64,000 nucleotides of DNA from assembly GCA_036244855.1 (NCBI GenBank), contig BQKZ01002385.1, forward strand, positions 4,488-68,487, written 5' to 3'. The notes beneath the pieces were generated by a model. The model had not been told where the DNA came from and did not search any database. It saw only the letters and a program-made list of their open reading frames with translations. Numbering within the stretch: the first letter of the stretch is position 1; every line of letters starts with the position of its first letter. Shown here piece by piece: positions 40,501-48,350 of the stretch. Source of the stretch: Temnopleurus reevesii (taxonomy: Eukaryota; Echinodermata; Echinoidea; Temnopleuroida; Temnopleuridae). Position numbers and translations under genes: made by a program.

Positions 40501-40643
40501 AAAACAATTTCTTATTAAAAGGTGTACGTATGTATTGACTACATTACGATATCAGTGTAAGTAATAGATGTAATGGATAAACTTACCAATTCATCTTCTG
40601 AACCTTCGTTTAGTATTGCCTTCTCCTTCAGTACTGAGTGCAT
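11136..40643 (-). CDS. ATP13A3: P5B-type cation/polyamine-transporting ATPase, ATP13A3-like, 30 coding exons, complete
   Basis: Family members are endolysosomal or endosomal ATP-driven pumps; ATP13A2 and ATP13A3 move polyamines to the cytosol. Coding exons, 5' to 3' on the minus strand: 40643-40587, 35915-35748, 34698-34640, 34008-33951, 32831-32746, 32335-32258, 31806-31737, 31519-31382, 29340-29274, 27825-27694, 27084-26908, 26348-26191, 25563-25375, 24846-24785, 24125-23984, 23383-23168, 22461-22302, 21509-21389, 20946-20822, 20141-19951, 19448-19308, 18533-18454, 18037-17885, 16596-16500, 14939-14867, 14394-14244, 13740-13586, 12847-12759, 11965-11885, 11315-11136. All introns are GT-AG and all phases join, giving 1217 residues; human ATP13A3 is close to this length. 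Motifs: TGES 304-307, DKTGTLT from Asp478, KGAP 658-661, TGD 754-756, GDGAND 899-904. The signature PPALP is SPALP at 435-439. The start ATG fits the family start (SEDE..GY). An acceptor one base before the ATG implies an upstream non-coding exon. ATP13A2 is the alternative paralogue. Confidence 0.93.
15279..15459. repeat. 56-bp tandem repeat, about 3.2 units
   Basis: Units start near 15279, 15335, 15391 and 15447. Each carries GCGGTTTTCATTGCAACGAC followed by a CTAAGAT..CTAACATTAC block, with increasing divergence to the right. It lies in intron 24 of the ATPase gene. Confidence 0.85.
15614..16092 (+). repeat. Dispersed 0.48-kb repeat, copy 1 (intron 24)
   Basis: Strongly similar along its whole length to the reverse complement of 34788-35274. 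Shared blocks include ATGAGCTGATGTATTCGC, TTCATTTTGTACGTGAAGCA and TTTGCGATAATTAAGCCATT. Ends read AAAGGTGTAGATTCG and TTTCCCTTTAA, hinting at short inverted AAAGG termini. No coding capacity is recognised, so it is probably a non-autonomous transposon. Confidence 0.75.
16386..16421. repeat. (AC)n microsatellite
   Basis: ACAC dinucleotide run with one interruption (CGCAC), in intron 24 of the ATPase gene. Confidence 0.85.
16604..16637. repeat. (GA)n microsatellite forming the exon 24 polypyrimidine tract
   Basis: GAGAGA-rich run on the plus strand, hence (CT)n on the coding strand, lying immediately before the CATGTCAG acceptor of exon 24. Allele length would change the pyrimidine tract used for splicing. 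Confidence 0.75.
16690..17190 (+). mobile_element. LINE remnant: C-terminal reverse transcriptase piece, CR1/L2/Jockey-like
   Basis: A 109-residue open frame at 16696-17025 contains [45 protein letters not shown] and TYLFP. This is the typical end of the reverse transcriptase polyprotein of CR1/L2/Jockey-type non-LTR retrotransposons. A 3' UTR follows with CGGCGCTATATAAGAGGCCA and a short CATCATCATCATCA tail near 17163-17186, as expected for this group. It is 5'-truncated, lies antisense in intron 23 of the ATPase gene, and cannot be active. Confidence 0.87.
17885..20141 (-). CDS. ATP13A3: ATP13A3-like exons 20-23: P-domain return and hinge
   Basis: Residues about 755-974. [17 protein letters not shown] completes TGD. 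A variable acidic linker (exon 20-21) precedes [14 protein letters not shown]. Exon 22 carries [20 protein letters not shown] and exon 23 carries the Mg-binding hinge GDGAND (899-904), followed by [15 protein letters not shown]. All are hallmark P5-ATPase segments in the expected order. Confidence 0.92.
19763..19930. mobile_element. MITE-like element in intron 20
   Basis: Ends are imperfect inverted repeats: TTGTGTTTCATAAAG at the left and CTTGATGAAACACAA at the right, with CGTAGATCT-like motifs just inside each. It ends about 20 bp before the exon 20 boundary at 19951, next to the GTAAGA donor. A diverged relative is at about 60127-60265. Confidence 0.55.
20310..20518. mobile_element. MITE-like inverted-repeat element in intron 19
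   Basis: Left end at 20310-20342 contains CATATCGTCCGTATTTTCAC and then GAAGTGACGGGAG. The right end at 20485-20517 is its near-exact reverse complement. The interior contains TTGCATAAAGACA and CCCGACATAGCACCATTT. A partial relative is at 52536-52656. Confidence 0.75.
20822..24125 (-). CDS. ATP13A3: ATP13A3-like exons 15-19: nucleotide-binding domain with Ser-rich insert
   Basis: Residues about 500-754. [15 protein letters not shown] and [14 protein letters not shown] (exon 15) and [18 protein letters not shown] with [10 protein letters not shown] (exon 17) are typical of the P5 nucleotide-binding domain. Exon 16 (residues 548-619) starts with family-like sequence and then carries a Ser/Gly/Thr-rich stretch with GRSSTF occurring twice (584-589 and 605-610). 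Exons 18-19 return to conserved sequence ([27 protein letters not shown]). Confidence 0.9.
24785..25563 (-). CDS. ATP13A3: ATP13A3-like exons 13-14: M4 and phosphorylation site
   Basis: Exon 13 encodes M4 and the start of the P domain. The P5B substrate-site signature, normally PPALP, is SPALP here (residues 435-439; codon TCG). It is followed by [12 protein letters not shown] and [11 protein letters not shown], and the exon ends CFDK. Exon 14 starts TGTLTQD. The phosphorylated aspartate is therefore residue 478, and the DKTGTLT motif is split between the two exons, two codons after the catalytic Asp codon begins. Confidence 0.93.
26191..29340 (-). CDS. ATP13A3: ATP13A3-like exons 9-12: actuator domain and M3
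   Basis: Residues 239-416. [11 protein letters not shown] and [20 protein letters not shown] form the actuator domain, with the dephosphorylation loop TGES at 304-307 split across the exon 10-11 junction. [10 protein letters not shown] and [18 protein letters not shown] follow, as in vertebrate P5B pumps. M3 lies at about 389-413. An intronic palindromic element at 27500-27654 separates exons 10 and 11. Confidence 0.92.
26908..27084 (-). CDS. ATP13A3: ATP13A3-like exon 11 (marked because of strong antisense frames)
   Basis: Encodes the rest of TGES plus TPITKTP, a short linker, [12 protein letters not shown] and [12 protein letters not shown]. Open frames of more than 100 residues run through it on both strands beyond the splice sites; only the spliced minus-strand frame matches the P5B family. 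Confidence 0.9.
27500..27654. mobile_element. Palindromic MITE-like element in intron 10
   Basis: Long imperfect inverted repeats occupy most of the 155 bp. The left arm has CAACTGTGACGG, ACACGTCGA and TACGTCATAGTTTAGCGCG. The right arm has CGCGCAAAACTATGACGTA, TCGACGTG and CGTCACAGTTG. A short loop separates them. It contains no coding sequence. Confidence 0.75.
31382..34698 (-). CDS. ATP13A3: ATP13A3-like exons 3-8: N-terminal cytosolic domain and helices M1-M2
   Basis: Exons 3-8 encode residues 76-238. They include [14 protein letters not shown], the YGWNEI block before M1, and [15 protein letters not shown], which starts M1 and is strongly conserved in P5B pumps. The second hydrophobic stretch ends YSTRK at the entry to the actuator domain. 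Exon 6 has an acceptor with a (CT)n pyrimidine tract. Exons 3 and 4 are short (59 and 58 bp) and in complementary phases, so skipping one alone would shift the frame. Confidence 0.88.
33590..33725 (-). mobile_element. Possible 3' end of a non-LTR retrotransposon
   Basis: On the minus strand the sequence runs through GTATATGAAAGAGGAACAAA to TAAATTTAATCC and a tail of TTCAATTCAAT-like repeats, a layout common at the 3' ends of LINEs in invertebrates. There is no coding sequence to confirm it. Located in intron 4 of the ATPase gene. Confidence 0.3.
34173..34218. repeat. Short tandem repeat of ATTCACACTTTATGTTCAC type
   Basis: The pentamer-to-octamer blocks TTCACACTTTAT, TTCACA and TTCACACTTATA recur in a 45-bp stretch of intron 3, the ATPase intron between exons 3 and 4. 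Confidence 0.5.
34788..35274 (-). repeat. Dispersed 0.48-kb repeat, copy 2 (intron 2)
   Basis: Inverted partner of the copy at 15614-16092. It sits in intron 2 of the ATPase gene. Open frames seen across it on either strand are repeat-derived. Confidence 0.75.
35748..40643 (-). CDS. ATP13A3: ATP13A3-like exons 1-2: start and N-terminal membrane insertion
   Basis: Exon 1 (40643-40587) encodes 19 residues starting MHSVLKEK and ending in acidic SEDEL. Exon 2 (35915-35748) continues ECHGYKRS and then a hydrophobic stretch, about residues 31-51, followed by FRWKPKWKV. This matches the P5B N-terminal domain, where a membrane-inserted helix precedes a cytosolic domain that binds signalling lipids in ATP13A2. 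Intron 1 is the longest in the gene (about 4.7 kb) and holds a TTAA-flanked element with the assembly gap and a family-1 MITE. Confidence 0.88.
36963..37555. mobile_element. TTAA-flanked inverted-repeat element (piggyBac-like MITE) interrupted by an assembly gap
   Basis: Left flank TTAA at 36959-36962 then CCCTATTTTAACTGGG. Right end CCAGTTGGAATAGGG then TTAA at 37556-37559. The ends are inverted repeats directly inside a TTAA duplication, the target site of piggyBac-type transposons. The interior is unknown because 528 Ns (37004-37531) fill it. A run of C bases borders the gap. Located in intron 1 of the ATPase gene. Confidence 0.7.
37004..37531. other. Assembly gap (528 N)
   Basis: Unresolved sequence. 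Open frames reported across it are meaningless. The gap probably reflects a repetitive or hard-to-sequence element interior, given the inverted repeats on both sides and the adjoining C homopolymer. Confidence 0.99.
37928..38325. mobile_element. MITE-like inverted-repeat element, family 1, copy C (long form)
   Basis: Ends AGGCCGACACACATC and GGTGTGAGTCGGCCT. At about 398 bp it is some 150 bp longer than the other copies. The extra length comes from a second pass of the internal block: gcgttttt, aaaacgct..cgaacgca, and the CAGTCTACC/CAGTCCACC block each occur twice. The 97-residue open frame inside is repeat-derived. In intron 1 of the ATPase gene. Confidence 0.7.
38870..39065 (+). mobile_element. 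Possible LINE 3'UTR fragment
   Basis: Contains GTAAATAAGCTCTGGAGCTT and ends near a CAATAAATCGAATAAG signal-like tail, a pattern seen in retrotransposon 3' ends. No coding part is recognised. Weak call. Confidence 0.25.
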
Positions 40644-41063
40644 GCTGCAAGATAAAAAGTAAACGGATGTTATCATATATTCTTTAAGCATATACACATT
40701 TACTAGAAAATATAATTATCTCCTGGCATGAATAACTTGAACATATAAGTATTTCATGATAGCACGAATTATGTACATACATTGAATTCAGATTCATGTA
40801 ATGTATAATCTCATTAAAAAATAAGCACAACAATTTGGAATCGTAAGTTACTGGCACGTATAAAAATATGGGAATTGCATTTCCATGTCGAGTCATATCA
40901 CTGGGAAATATATTCTATTTAAAAGAAATAACACATGGCGTTTGATTGCATTATGAATTCACAGTTAAGTTTTATAATTCGCCTTGAAAAAGCCCAAAGA
41001 CATAACATAGAAAGTAGCAAGATTTTAAAATAATTTACTGTGTAAAACTGTGCAGCAGGACCT
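40644..41063 (-). promoter_or_regulatory. Upstream flank of the start-codon exon (5'UTR intron)
   Basis: The base before ATG follows CTTTTTATCTTGCAG, a good acceptor, so this flank reads as an intron upstream of exon 1. A non-coding first exon and the promoter should lie at higher coordinates. No confident 5'UTR exon or core promoter can be named by eye. Confidence 0.45.
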
Positions 41064-41243
41064 AAGGCCCCAGCAAACCAAACACGACACGGCATCACGG
41101 CACGGTATTTACGCGATGTCCCCCCTGTGATTGGCAAATTGTTGCATATCCAGTGCGCGGAGGAGCGCGCTGACCAGAAACAACGATGATACCGCGTGAA
41201 CCCGTGCCGTTATGCCGTGCCCTATTTGGTATGCCCGGGCCTT
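41064..41243. mobile_element. Palindromic MITE-like element upstream of the ATPase start
   Basis: Imperfect inverted repeats of about 50 bp. The left arm reads AAGGCCCCAGCAAACCAAAC, then GACACGGCATCACGGCACGG and TTTACGCG. The right arm is the reverse complement pattern CGCGTGAACCCGTGCCGTTA, GCCGTGCCC and GCCCGGGCCTTG. It is GC-rich compared with the flanks. Confidence 0.75.
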
Positions 41244-41665
41244 GTTGCATGAACAAAAAAAAATGACTGAATGAAAGCTTTTTCCAGGCCCTTTTCTTTT
41301 TCAATCAGCATATATATTAGCTTTAATTATTCACTCATTATTTGTCATTCTATCGATAATTACATATACTCATAGGGTTATACATTGATTTTACGCATCT
41401 ATATCCATAGCCTAACAAGGTTTGAGTCTTGCCAGGAGGGTACACAAATTCAATTTCAGATTTTGCACCGTTTCCTTAATACAATTTGACATTTTAAAGT
41501 TTATTATTCAGATTCGGAATAACCTTTGGAAAGAAATAGGGTGTCATTTGTCAGATTATACTACTGATTTCCAGTGATATAACGCTATATCAAAATGATT
41601 ATATTTTTCATGTTCTGCAATGTATCTGGAAACTTATGTTTCCAAATCTCATCCTTCCACACGGA

Positions 41666-41890
41666 TAATAATAAAGAACGGATTTTATATAGCGCTTATC
41701 AACTCTTAGAATTTTCTAAGCGCTCTACAATTGCAGTATTATTACCCTGGCTTTAGCCCGGCAGCCACTTCATTAGCGCACTTGGCGTTTCAAGGAATAA
41801 ATATTGCTGCCAGGTACCCATTCACCTGACCTGGGTTGAGTGCAGCACAATGTGGATGAATTTCTTGCTGAAGGAAATTAACGCCCTGGG
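41666..41890 (-). mobile_element. SINE-like element, head-truncated copy
   Basis: Same body as the element at 5548-5857: GCGCTCTACAATT, TTACCCTGGCTTTAGCCCGG, CCAGGTACCCATTCACCT, GGGTTGAGTGCAGCACAATG and a TTTATATAGCGC end with an AATAATAA tail. The tRNA-like head is absent past 41890. Confidence 0.65.
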
Positions 41891-43879
41891 ATATATTTGC
41901 ATCTTTATTTTGTGGCAATATGCTGGCTAGTTTTAAATAATACCCGTCCCATTTGTTCAAAGTGTGTCGACCTGAAAGCAAAGGTCTTTTGTAAACGTAC
42001 AACACTATTAATGGTGGCGCCTCGTGTGATTCCCGCCTTACTACACTCTCCACAAAGTCATATACACTATAGTAGTATCTCGTACAGGTGAAACGCCGGG
42101 GGTAAATTGCTCCACCAAGCGTTGACCATGGGAAAGAAGAGACTATAGATGGGGCAAGTTAGCTGCATCCAACATGTCCAACAAACCATACCCTAATACA
42201 AATAGAGGCGGAGGCCTGGGAATCAGCAAATTAAGGTAGGAGCAGGAAGAGAAGCAGGTGTGCAATAGTAACATATCCGATGGAGCAGCAAAAAGAATAG
42301 AGATGTGGGAGAAAGGCGGAGAGAGGATGTAAGAAATAGTAGGCGTCGGTCGGAGGATTGGTAATGCAAGTTAACGTACTGTACATCAAGCAACTGTACA
42401 AGTGAATTGTACAAAATGCCAAGAAAGTGTCGTATAGGTGATAATGACCTCGGCAGTTTTACACACAAAAAATAGTGTTAATGATTATTCATATCATGCA
42501 CTGGAAGCTGGGTATGGATACATAAGGAATTTGACATCAGTTACCGGTAAATTTTAAAAATGATGTATTACATTAATCCATCACGTTCTTATCACACTTG
42601 TTGTTCTTCTTCTACTCTCCCTTCCTCACCTCTTCTTTGTTTCTCATCTGATTCTTTAAACCAAGTTTAACATATTGACACTACCACTGCTCAATCGCGG
42701 TGGTAAACTCATAGAAACATGCCCACGTACGCGCTCATGAGCCTGCACGCATGTGTACCAACACACACCGACGTGTCGTATATTAGGACGCGCACCAGAT
42801 GCACACGTACATCCAAACTCGCCCTAGTCATGCTGGCCTTATTACCCGCAAACGTGGGTTTTGTTTCACCCCCAGCAAATTATACGTCAAGTGATATAAT
42901 TCATATTTTCATCGTCTGCAGACCAAGCTTTGAACATGTTAAATGCAAAACGTATCAACATTTTGGATTTTAACACAGTGAGCAATTGTTGTATCCGATT
43001 AAACTCTCGCAGCGGTCCGCGTCGCATCATAAATAGTGAGAATCGGAATATAATTACAAAAGGCATAACCATGACTTGAGCAGAATAAATCAAATTTGCG
43101 CATGATAATTCCCGAAACCCACATTATTAATTAGGTGTAAAATGGTTTAAATTGTCTTTTGGATTTTGCTTCCATTTGCTATTTTTTGTGGATGGTATTT
43201 TTTTTCAGCTGAAATAATTTGTTTTCAATGAAGAAAAAGTTTATTTTGTCTAGATTTATACATTTAAATCTCCGATTTCCAGACTGTATGTTCCTTATGT
43301 TGATGAGAAGACGTGAATATTCATGACCTTCATCTGACACATGGTTGTCAATCATGTTGTTACGCACCCACGTTCAGATTAAACGTATTTGCATTCACAT
43401 GCGCGTAGCCAGGCCCCCCCCGGGGGGCAGGGGGCAGGGGGCAGGGGTCGTTGTGGCAGGCGTAGAAATTTGGGGAAATAAAATAATATAACGTAAAAGT
43501 GGGCTAAAGATTGGAATTATTATATTTGCTGTCGTTTTTTTTTGTATTCTTTCCTGCTTGCTTGCTAGAAAATGATTTGTGTAAGTAAATTTTTTTCACC
43601 CCCCATTCAAATGCAATCCTAGCTACACGCCCGATTCTAGTTTCAAAATGTCCAAAATGTCTTGTTGGCTGAACTTCACTCAATCAATATTTGTTCGCAA
43701 TGAATTTTTCTTGGGAAAAATCCGAATAACAATGTCTATAAAGCTCCGAGGCTGGTACAGCGACATTCTATGCATATTCTTAGGCACATGCGAGTTAAAT
43801 AGAGTTTGGGGACTCAAATTAAACGCAAACATTGATTCCCGACAACATTAATCCGACCACACTGTTCCCGCAACTCTAA
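41891..43879. other. Intergenic DNA, no gene recognised
   Basis: No exon-like coding sequence on either strand. A C/G homopolymer cluster lies around 43414-43446. Confidence 0.45.
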
Positions 43880-44130
43880 AAGCCGACTCACACCCGAATG
43901 TTTTTAGCCTGCGTCGGCCCAGCGTATTTGGAAATTAAAAATGCTCGTCGGACGCACAAAGACACAGGTCATACGGTGGATTGACGTTCGGTGTACGCAA
44001 GATGAATGCAATACTAACGTCAGTCCACTGTCTGAACCGCGTATGTTGTCCGTCAAGGGAGCGTGTTCTTTATTATTTCTTAACATGCTTGGCCAACGCA
44101 AGCTCAAAACGCTAAAGTGTGAGTTGGTCT
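43880..44130. mobile_element. MITE-like inverted-repeat element, family 1, copy D
   Basis: About 251 bp. Left end AGCCGACTCACACC then TTTTTAGCCTGCGTCGGCCC. Right end AAAGTGTGAGTTGGTCT. Internal CGTCAGTCCACTG as in the others. Opposing open frames of about 100 residues inside it are repeat-derived. Confidence 0.72.
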
Positions 44131-45145
44131 TAAACAAAAAAACGTACGCTGAGTTACTAAATCTATTTGATACACATATCATCACTCCTAGACTCCGGGG
44201 ATCTTTATGTGCCAATATAGTAGATCATCATCTGTCCCCGTTTAGTAACGGGACTGTGCCCTTGGTGATTCAAGATATATGGCATTGGCATTTCTGAAAT
44301 GACAGAGTAGTATACGGGGGAGGTATCAATACCATAGGAATGATCTCGCTTGCTCAGAAATGAAATTGTTTGAAGCATAATTAGCAAATGAAATTATAAT
44401 CATAATGTAACCATTTTAACTGTGAAAGAATTGCAGTATTTTGAATAAACTTAATTGCAAAAAAAATACACCTGGCGAACATTGGAAGTTAGCCATATTA
44501 CTTTTCCATTTTAAGTGAAGGTTCCCCTTTTAATTTTAAATTGTACATCCACAAAAACACTTTGACATTTACTGTTATTGTACAAAATGACCGTAATTGG
44601 CTCAAGGAAAATTGACTGTCTGCACAACAAAAATAACTGATTTATTCTGCAGAGGTTTACTAAAAATAGAAAGAAAGCAATCCCTTAAAAGGAAAAAAAA
44701 GACAGCTCGTACGTTTGACGTTTGCAAAAAAAAAAAAGAAAAAGAAAAAGAAAAAGAAAAAACAAGCGATTCTAGTAGTTTAGGATTAAAGGAACATATA
44801 TTTTCTTTTACGTCAGAACAAGGGGGATGGATGACGTAATCGAATTGCTCTCAAATTTGTTAATTCCATAACAAACAATCTAAATATAAGCAATCGATAT
44901 ACAAGCAACATGTTAGTAATTTTAAAGGTCACGAAGGGAGAGGTAAAATACATACGTCCAATACAAATCACACACGAACAAACAAAAACATTTTTAATTG
45001 AGAAATTGTATCATTTCTAGATATTGAGGTCCTTATTATAGAATATTGTTTCCATGGTTACCCTCTACAGCTGAACAAACGTGTATTGGCCTGAATACAT
45101 GGTCACACAAGTGTGAAACAAGACGGCACATGCAATGTCGACTCG

Positions 45146-45432
45146 TCCTCAGAGAGAGACAGAGAGGAGGAGGGGGGAGGGGAGGGTGGGAAGAGACAGA
45201 GAGAGAGAGAGAGAGAGAAGGATACATATAAATAAATACAAAACATATAAAGAGGGAGAGAGAGAGGGAGAGAGAGAAATGAGAGAAATATAAAGAGAAA
45301 GAAAGAAAGAGAGAGACACACAGAGAACGAGATAAAGAGAGAGACTGACAGAGAAATAGAAATAGAGAGAGGGGACAAGTTAACAGACGAGAGGAGAAAG
45401 AAAGAGAGAGGGAAAGAGAGTGGAGGTCAATA
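45146..45432. repeat. Purine-rich (GA)n simple-repeat tract
   Basis: Nearly 290 bp of GAGAGA with G-runs and A-runs, a degenerate microsatellite. It creates long open frames of Ser/Leu/Phe on the minus strand, which are not genes. Such a homopurine tract could adopt triplex structure, but that is only inference. Confidence 0.85.
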
Positions 45433-46451
45433 GTATTATACCAAGAGAAAAATAGGTATAAAGAGACAGAGACGAAAATTAATTTATTCCTAGAAACAAT
45501 ATATGGATATATTTCTGACTCGTTTGACCAGCCTCATTCTATTTTCCCTGTAAATATCGATTTGAGATTGTAACACCCGTACGAAGAAAAATCCTCGCTG
45601 TGAAAAAAATATAAAATTATGCGTGAAAAGGAAACGTGTAATTTCATTAGTCATTAAAAGCCGACTTACAAAAAGCATTTATAACTTTTACCTAGACAAT
45701 AATATTGTGTGTCTGCTCAATTTACATTTTCGAACAGGACCGTGTGATTTTTTTTAAAAAAGCAACCTTTTTTATTTCCCATGTGTTAACTATTGTACAA
45801 CTCATTCGATCATTCTTTTTTGTAAAGAAAATATGGAATTAATTATAAGATATAATGTGAAAATTTGCTTACTTGACACGCCTCTACAAAAAGCAAGCTA
45901 ATTAAAAAAGGAGAGAGCATCGATTTTGGTTATGCATATATACACATGGAAGAAACCATGAACATTGTTATTATTCCCTTTAGCCCGATACCTTATTTGA
46001 GACATGGCAATAAAAACATAAATGAAGTTCCTCATTAGAAATGTTGATCTTCGGTGCATTAACACACATTTATGACATTCAAGAATACTTGCAATACCCC
46101 GTTGGGAAATATTCAAGAAGGAGTTATTAAATAATGTGTTTATTGATAACGCCTTTCAGACCTTCTTTGGGGCCATAATCCGCCGTAATTTCTGGGCTAA
46201 GGAGGTTTCATTTCAAGCAATTCTTGACATAATCACGTCTCAATAATACGCGAATGTCAAATACGACTTCGCATCCCACTTGGAGAAAAACAATTGTTCT
46301 ACTAGGCGCTAATGAAAATTCTGTGGCGCTTTGACTTATAAAGCATCAAAGGTATTTCTGCTAAAATGAATTTTGTGGGCGATGAGAGTTTACTGCTCAA
46401 CTTCTATACAGAATGAAGGTTTTGAATGGTAAATAAGAAGACATATATAAT

Positions 46452-47743
46452 ATTTTTTTTTTATAAAATCTTTATTCAAAATTTCTCTTAAACAATACAT
46501 AATCGAGAATCACAAAAATACATAGTAAAATGATACATAAACGAAATTGTAGAAATCATATTAATTATATTAACCTCTGTCCATCAATAGAAATAATAAA
46601 CCGATCTTGTTCCATTGTCATCGTTTTCTCTAGTTCTTTATGATATTATAATTTCTTTTGAACCGAAGAAAATGATAAAGAATTATTATTGTATTTGGAG
46701 GAAAAGATGAAATATTTTGCATACAAAATATAAAGCTTGACTGGCGAGTAATTGTCACCTGGTATGCCAAACATGAAATCATTAAAGGACTGTTGTATTT
46801 CCTTCTTTAGAGTAATATTTTCAAAATCATCAAGAAACTAACAAGTAGAGGGGCATTCCCAAAATAAGTGAACTATGCTTTCAATACTTACAGAACAAAA
46901 AGTACATGAATTAGAATTGGAAATGCCTAGTTGCTTTAAATACTTGTTGACACCAAGAATATTGTGAACAAGCTTATACTGAAAGTATCTTAATTTAGTA
47001 GATAATGTACATTTGAAAGGAATTCTATAAATTTTACACCAGTCAACAATCGGGTTCTGAACAATTGCTTCCCATTTTTTCTGTGAAATAGGAGGTTTGA
47101 ACTCCTTTTCAATAGAAATTGTTTGTATATATTTACAAGTTTTTGTAACCTTATTTATGTCACATAATACAGACTCATAGTTATTCTTGTCGTTTTGTGA
47201 TGGCTCTTTGCAAATAATCTTCCATTTTAATGGGATAGCATAAATTATAGAATGATAAGCAAGAAAATTGCATTTCAAATTGAAATGATTAGCAAACTCA
47301 GAATATGAATAGAAATTACCACCATGCTTAATTAAATGTTTGATCTTAACAACACCTTTGTTTATCCAATCTTTGTTAAAGATTAAAGATTTTTACCTTG
47401 ATACACACATTATTCCATATAACTTGATTATGAATAAACTCCTTGGGATGATATACTCCTTGGGATGTATATATAATATTGAAAATGTCAAAATGCCTCA
47501 ACTTTACAAAGCCCAGCCTTTACACAATTTTGCACATATCGATCGTCATTACCACCATGCGCTCGAAACGAAGTAATACATTTGTCCTCAATTAACCAAT
47601 TCGTTCACCTCCACTTCGGGATCGTGATAAATTTGGCCTAATATTCTTAAATGGAATTACCGATTCCAATATAGGTACAATCTACAAAACAAGGTGAAAA
47701 TAAGCAATAGTTCATTGACTAACACCCGATTTTGAGGTATTAG
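46452..47743 (-). mobile_element. LINE remnant, L1/Tx1-like, C-terminal part with 3' tail
   Basis: On the minus strand the C-terminal region of an L1/Tx1-type open frame is visible. KLRYFQYKLVHNILGVNKYL is followed by a zinc knuckle CTFC..HLFWEC (pattern C-x2-C, H-x4-C) near 46845-46915. The same frame continues past an in-frame TAG near 46835 into recognisable LINE sequence (FGIPGDNYSPVKLYIL, KYFIFSSKY) and meets a second stop near 46648. A GAATAAAG signal and an A-run at about 46455-46495 mark the 3' end. Frameshifts occur upstream near 47390. The copy is dead and 5'-truncated. Confidence 0.82.
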
Positions 47744-47744
47744 N

Positions 47745-48350
47745 TTGTTTGTATATATTTACAAGTTTTTGTAACCTTATTTATGTCACATAATACAGAC
47801 TCATGGTAATTCTTGTCGATTTGTGATGGCTCTTTGCAAATAATCTTCCATTTCAATGGGATAGCAGAAATTATAGAATAAAGTTGCTTTTCAAATTGAA
47901 ATGATTAGCAAACTCAGAATATGAATAGAAATTACCACCATGCATAATTAAATGTTTGATCTTAACAACACCTTTGCTTATTCAATCTTTTTTTAAAGAT
48001 TATAAAGAGCCGTTTACCTTGATACATGAATTATTCCATATAACTTGATTATGAATAAACGTCTTGGGATGTATATATGATATTGTTATTGAAAATGTCA
48101 CAATGCTTCAACTTTACAAAGCCCAACCTTTACACAGTTTTGCAGATATCGAGCGTCATTACCACCATGCGCTCGAAACGATGTAATAAATTTGTCCTCA
48201 ATTAACCAATTCATTCACCTCCACCTCGGGATCGTGATGAATTTGGCCTAATATTCCTAAATGGAATTACCGATTCCAATATAGGTACATTCTACAAAAC
48301 AAGGTGAAAATAAGCAATAGTTCATTGACGAACACCATATTTTGAGGTAT
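47745..48350 (-). repeat. Duplicate of the LINE segment after a single-N joint
   Basis: Nearly identical to 47122-47743, with scattered substitutions and small indels. The N at 47744 joins them. As at 6472, this looks like an uncollapsed overlap of two contigs or haplotypes. It contains the upstream part of the LINE but not the zinc-knuckle end. Confidence 0.75.

Noticed and set aside
45036..45378. Ser/Leu-rich minus-strand frames
   Set aside because: Caused by the purine-rich simple repeat.
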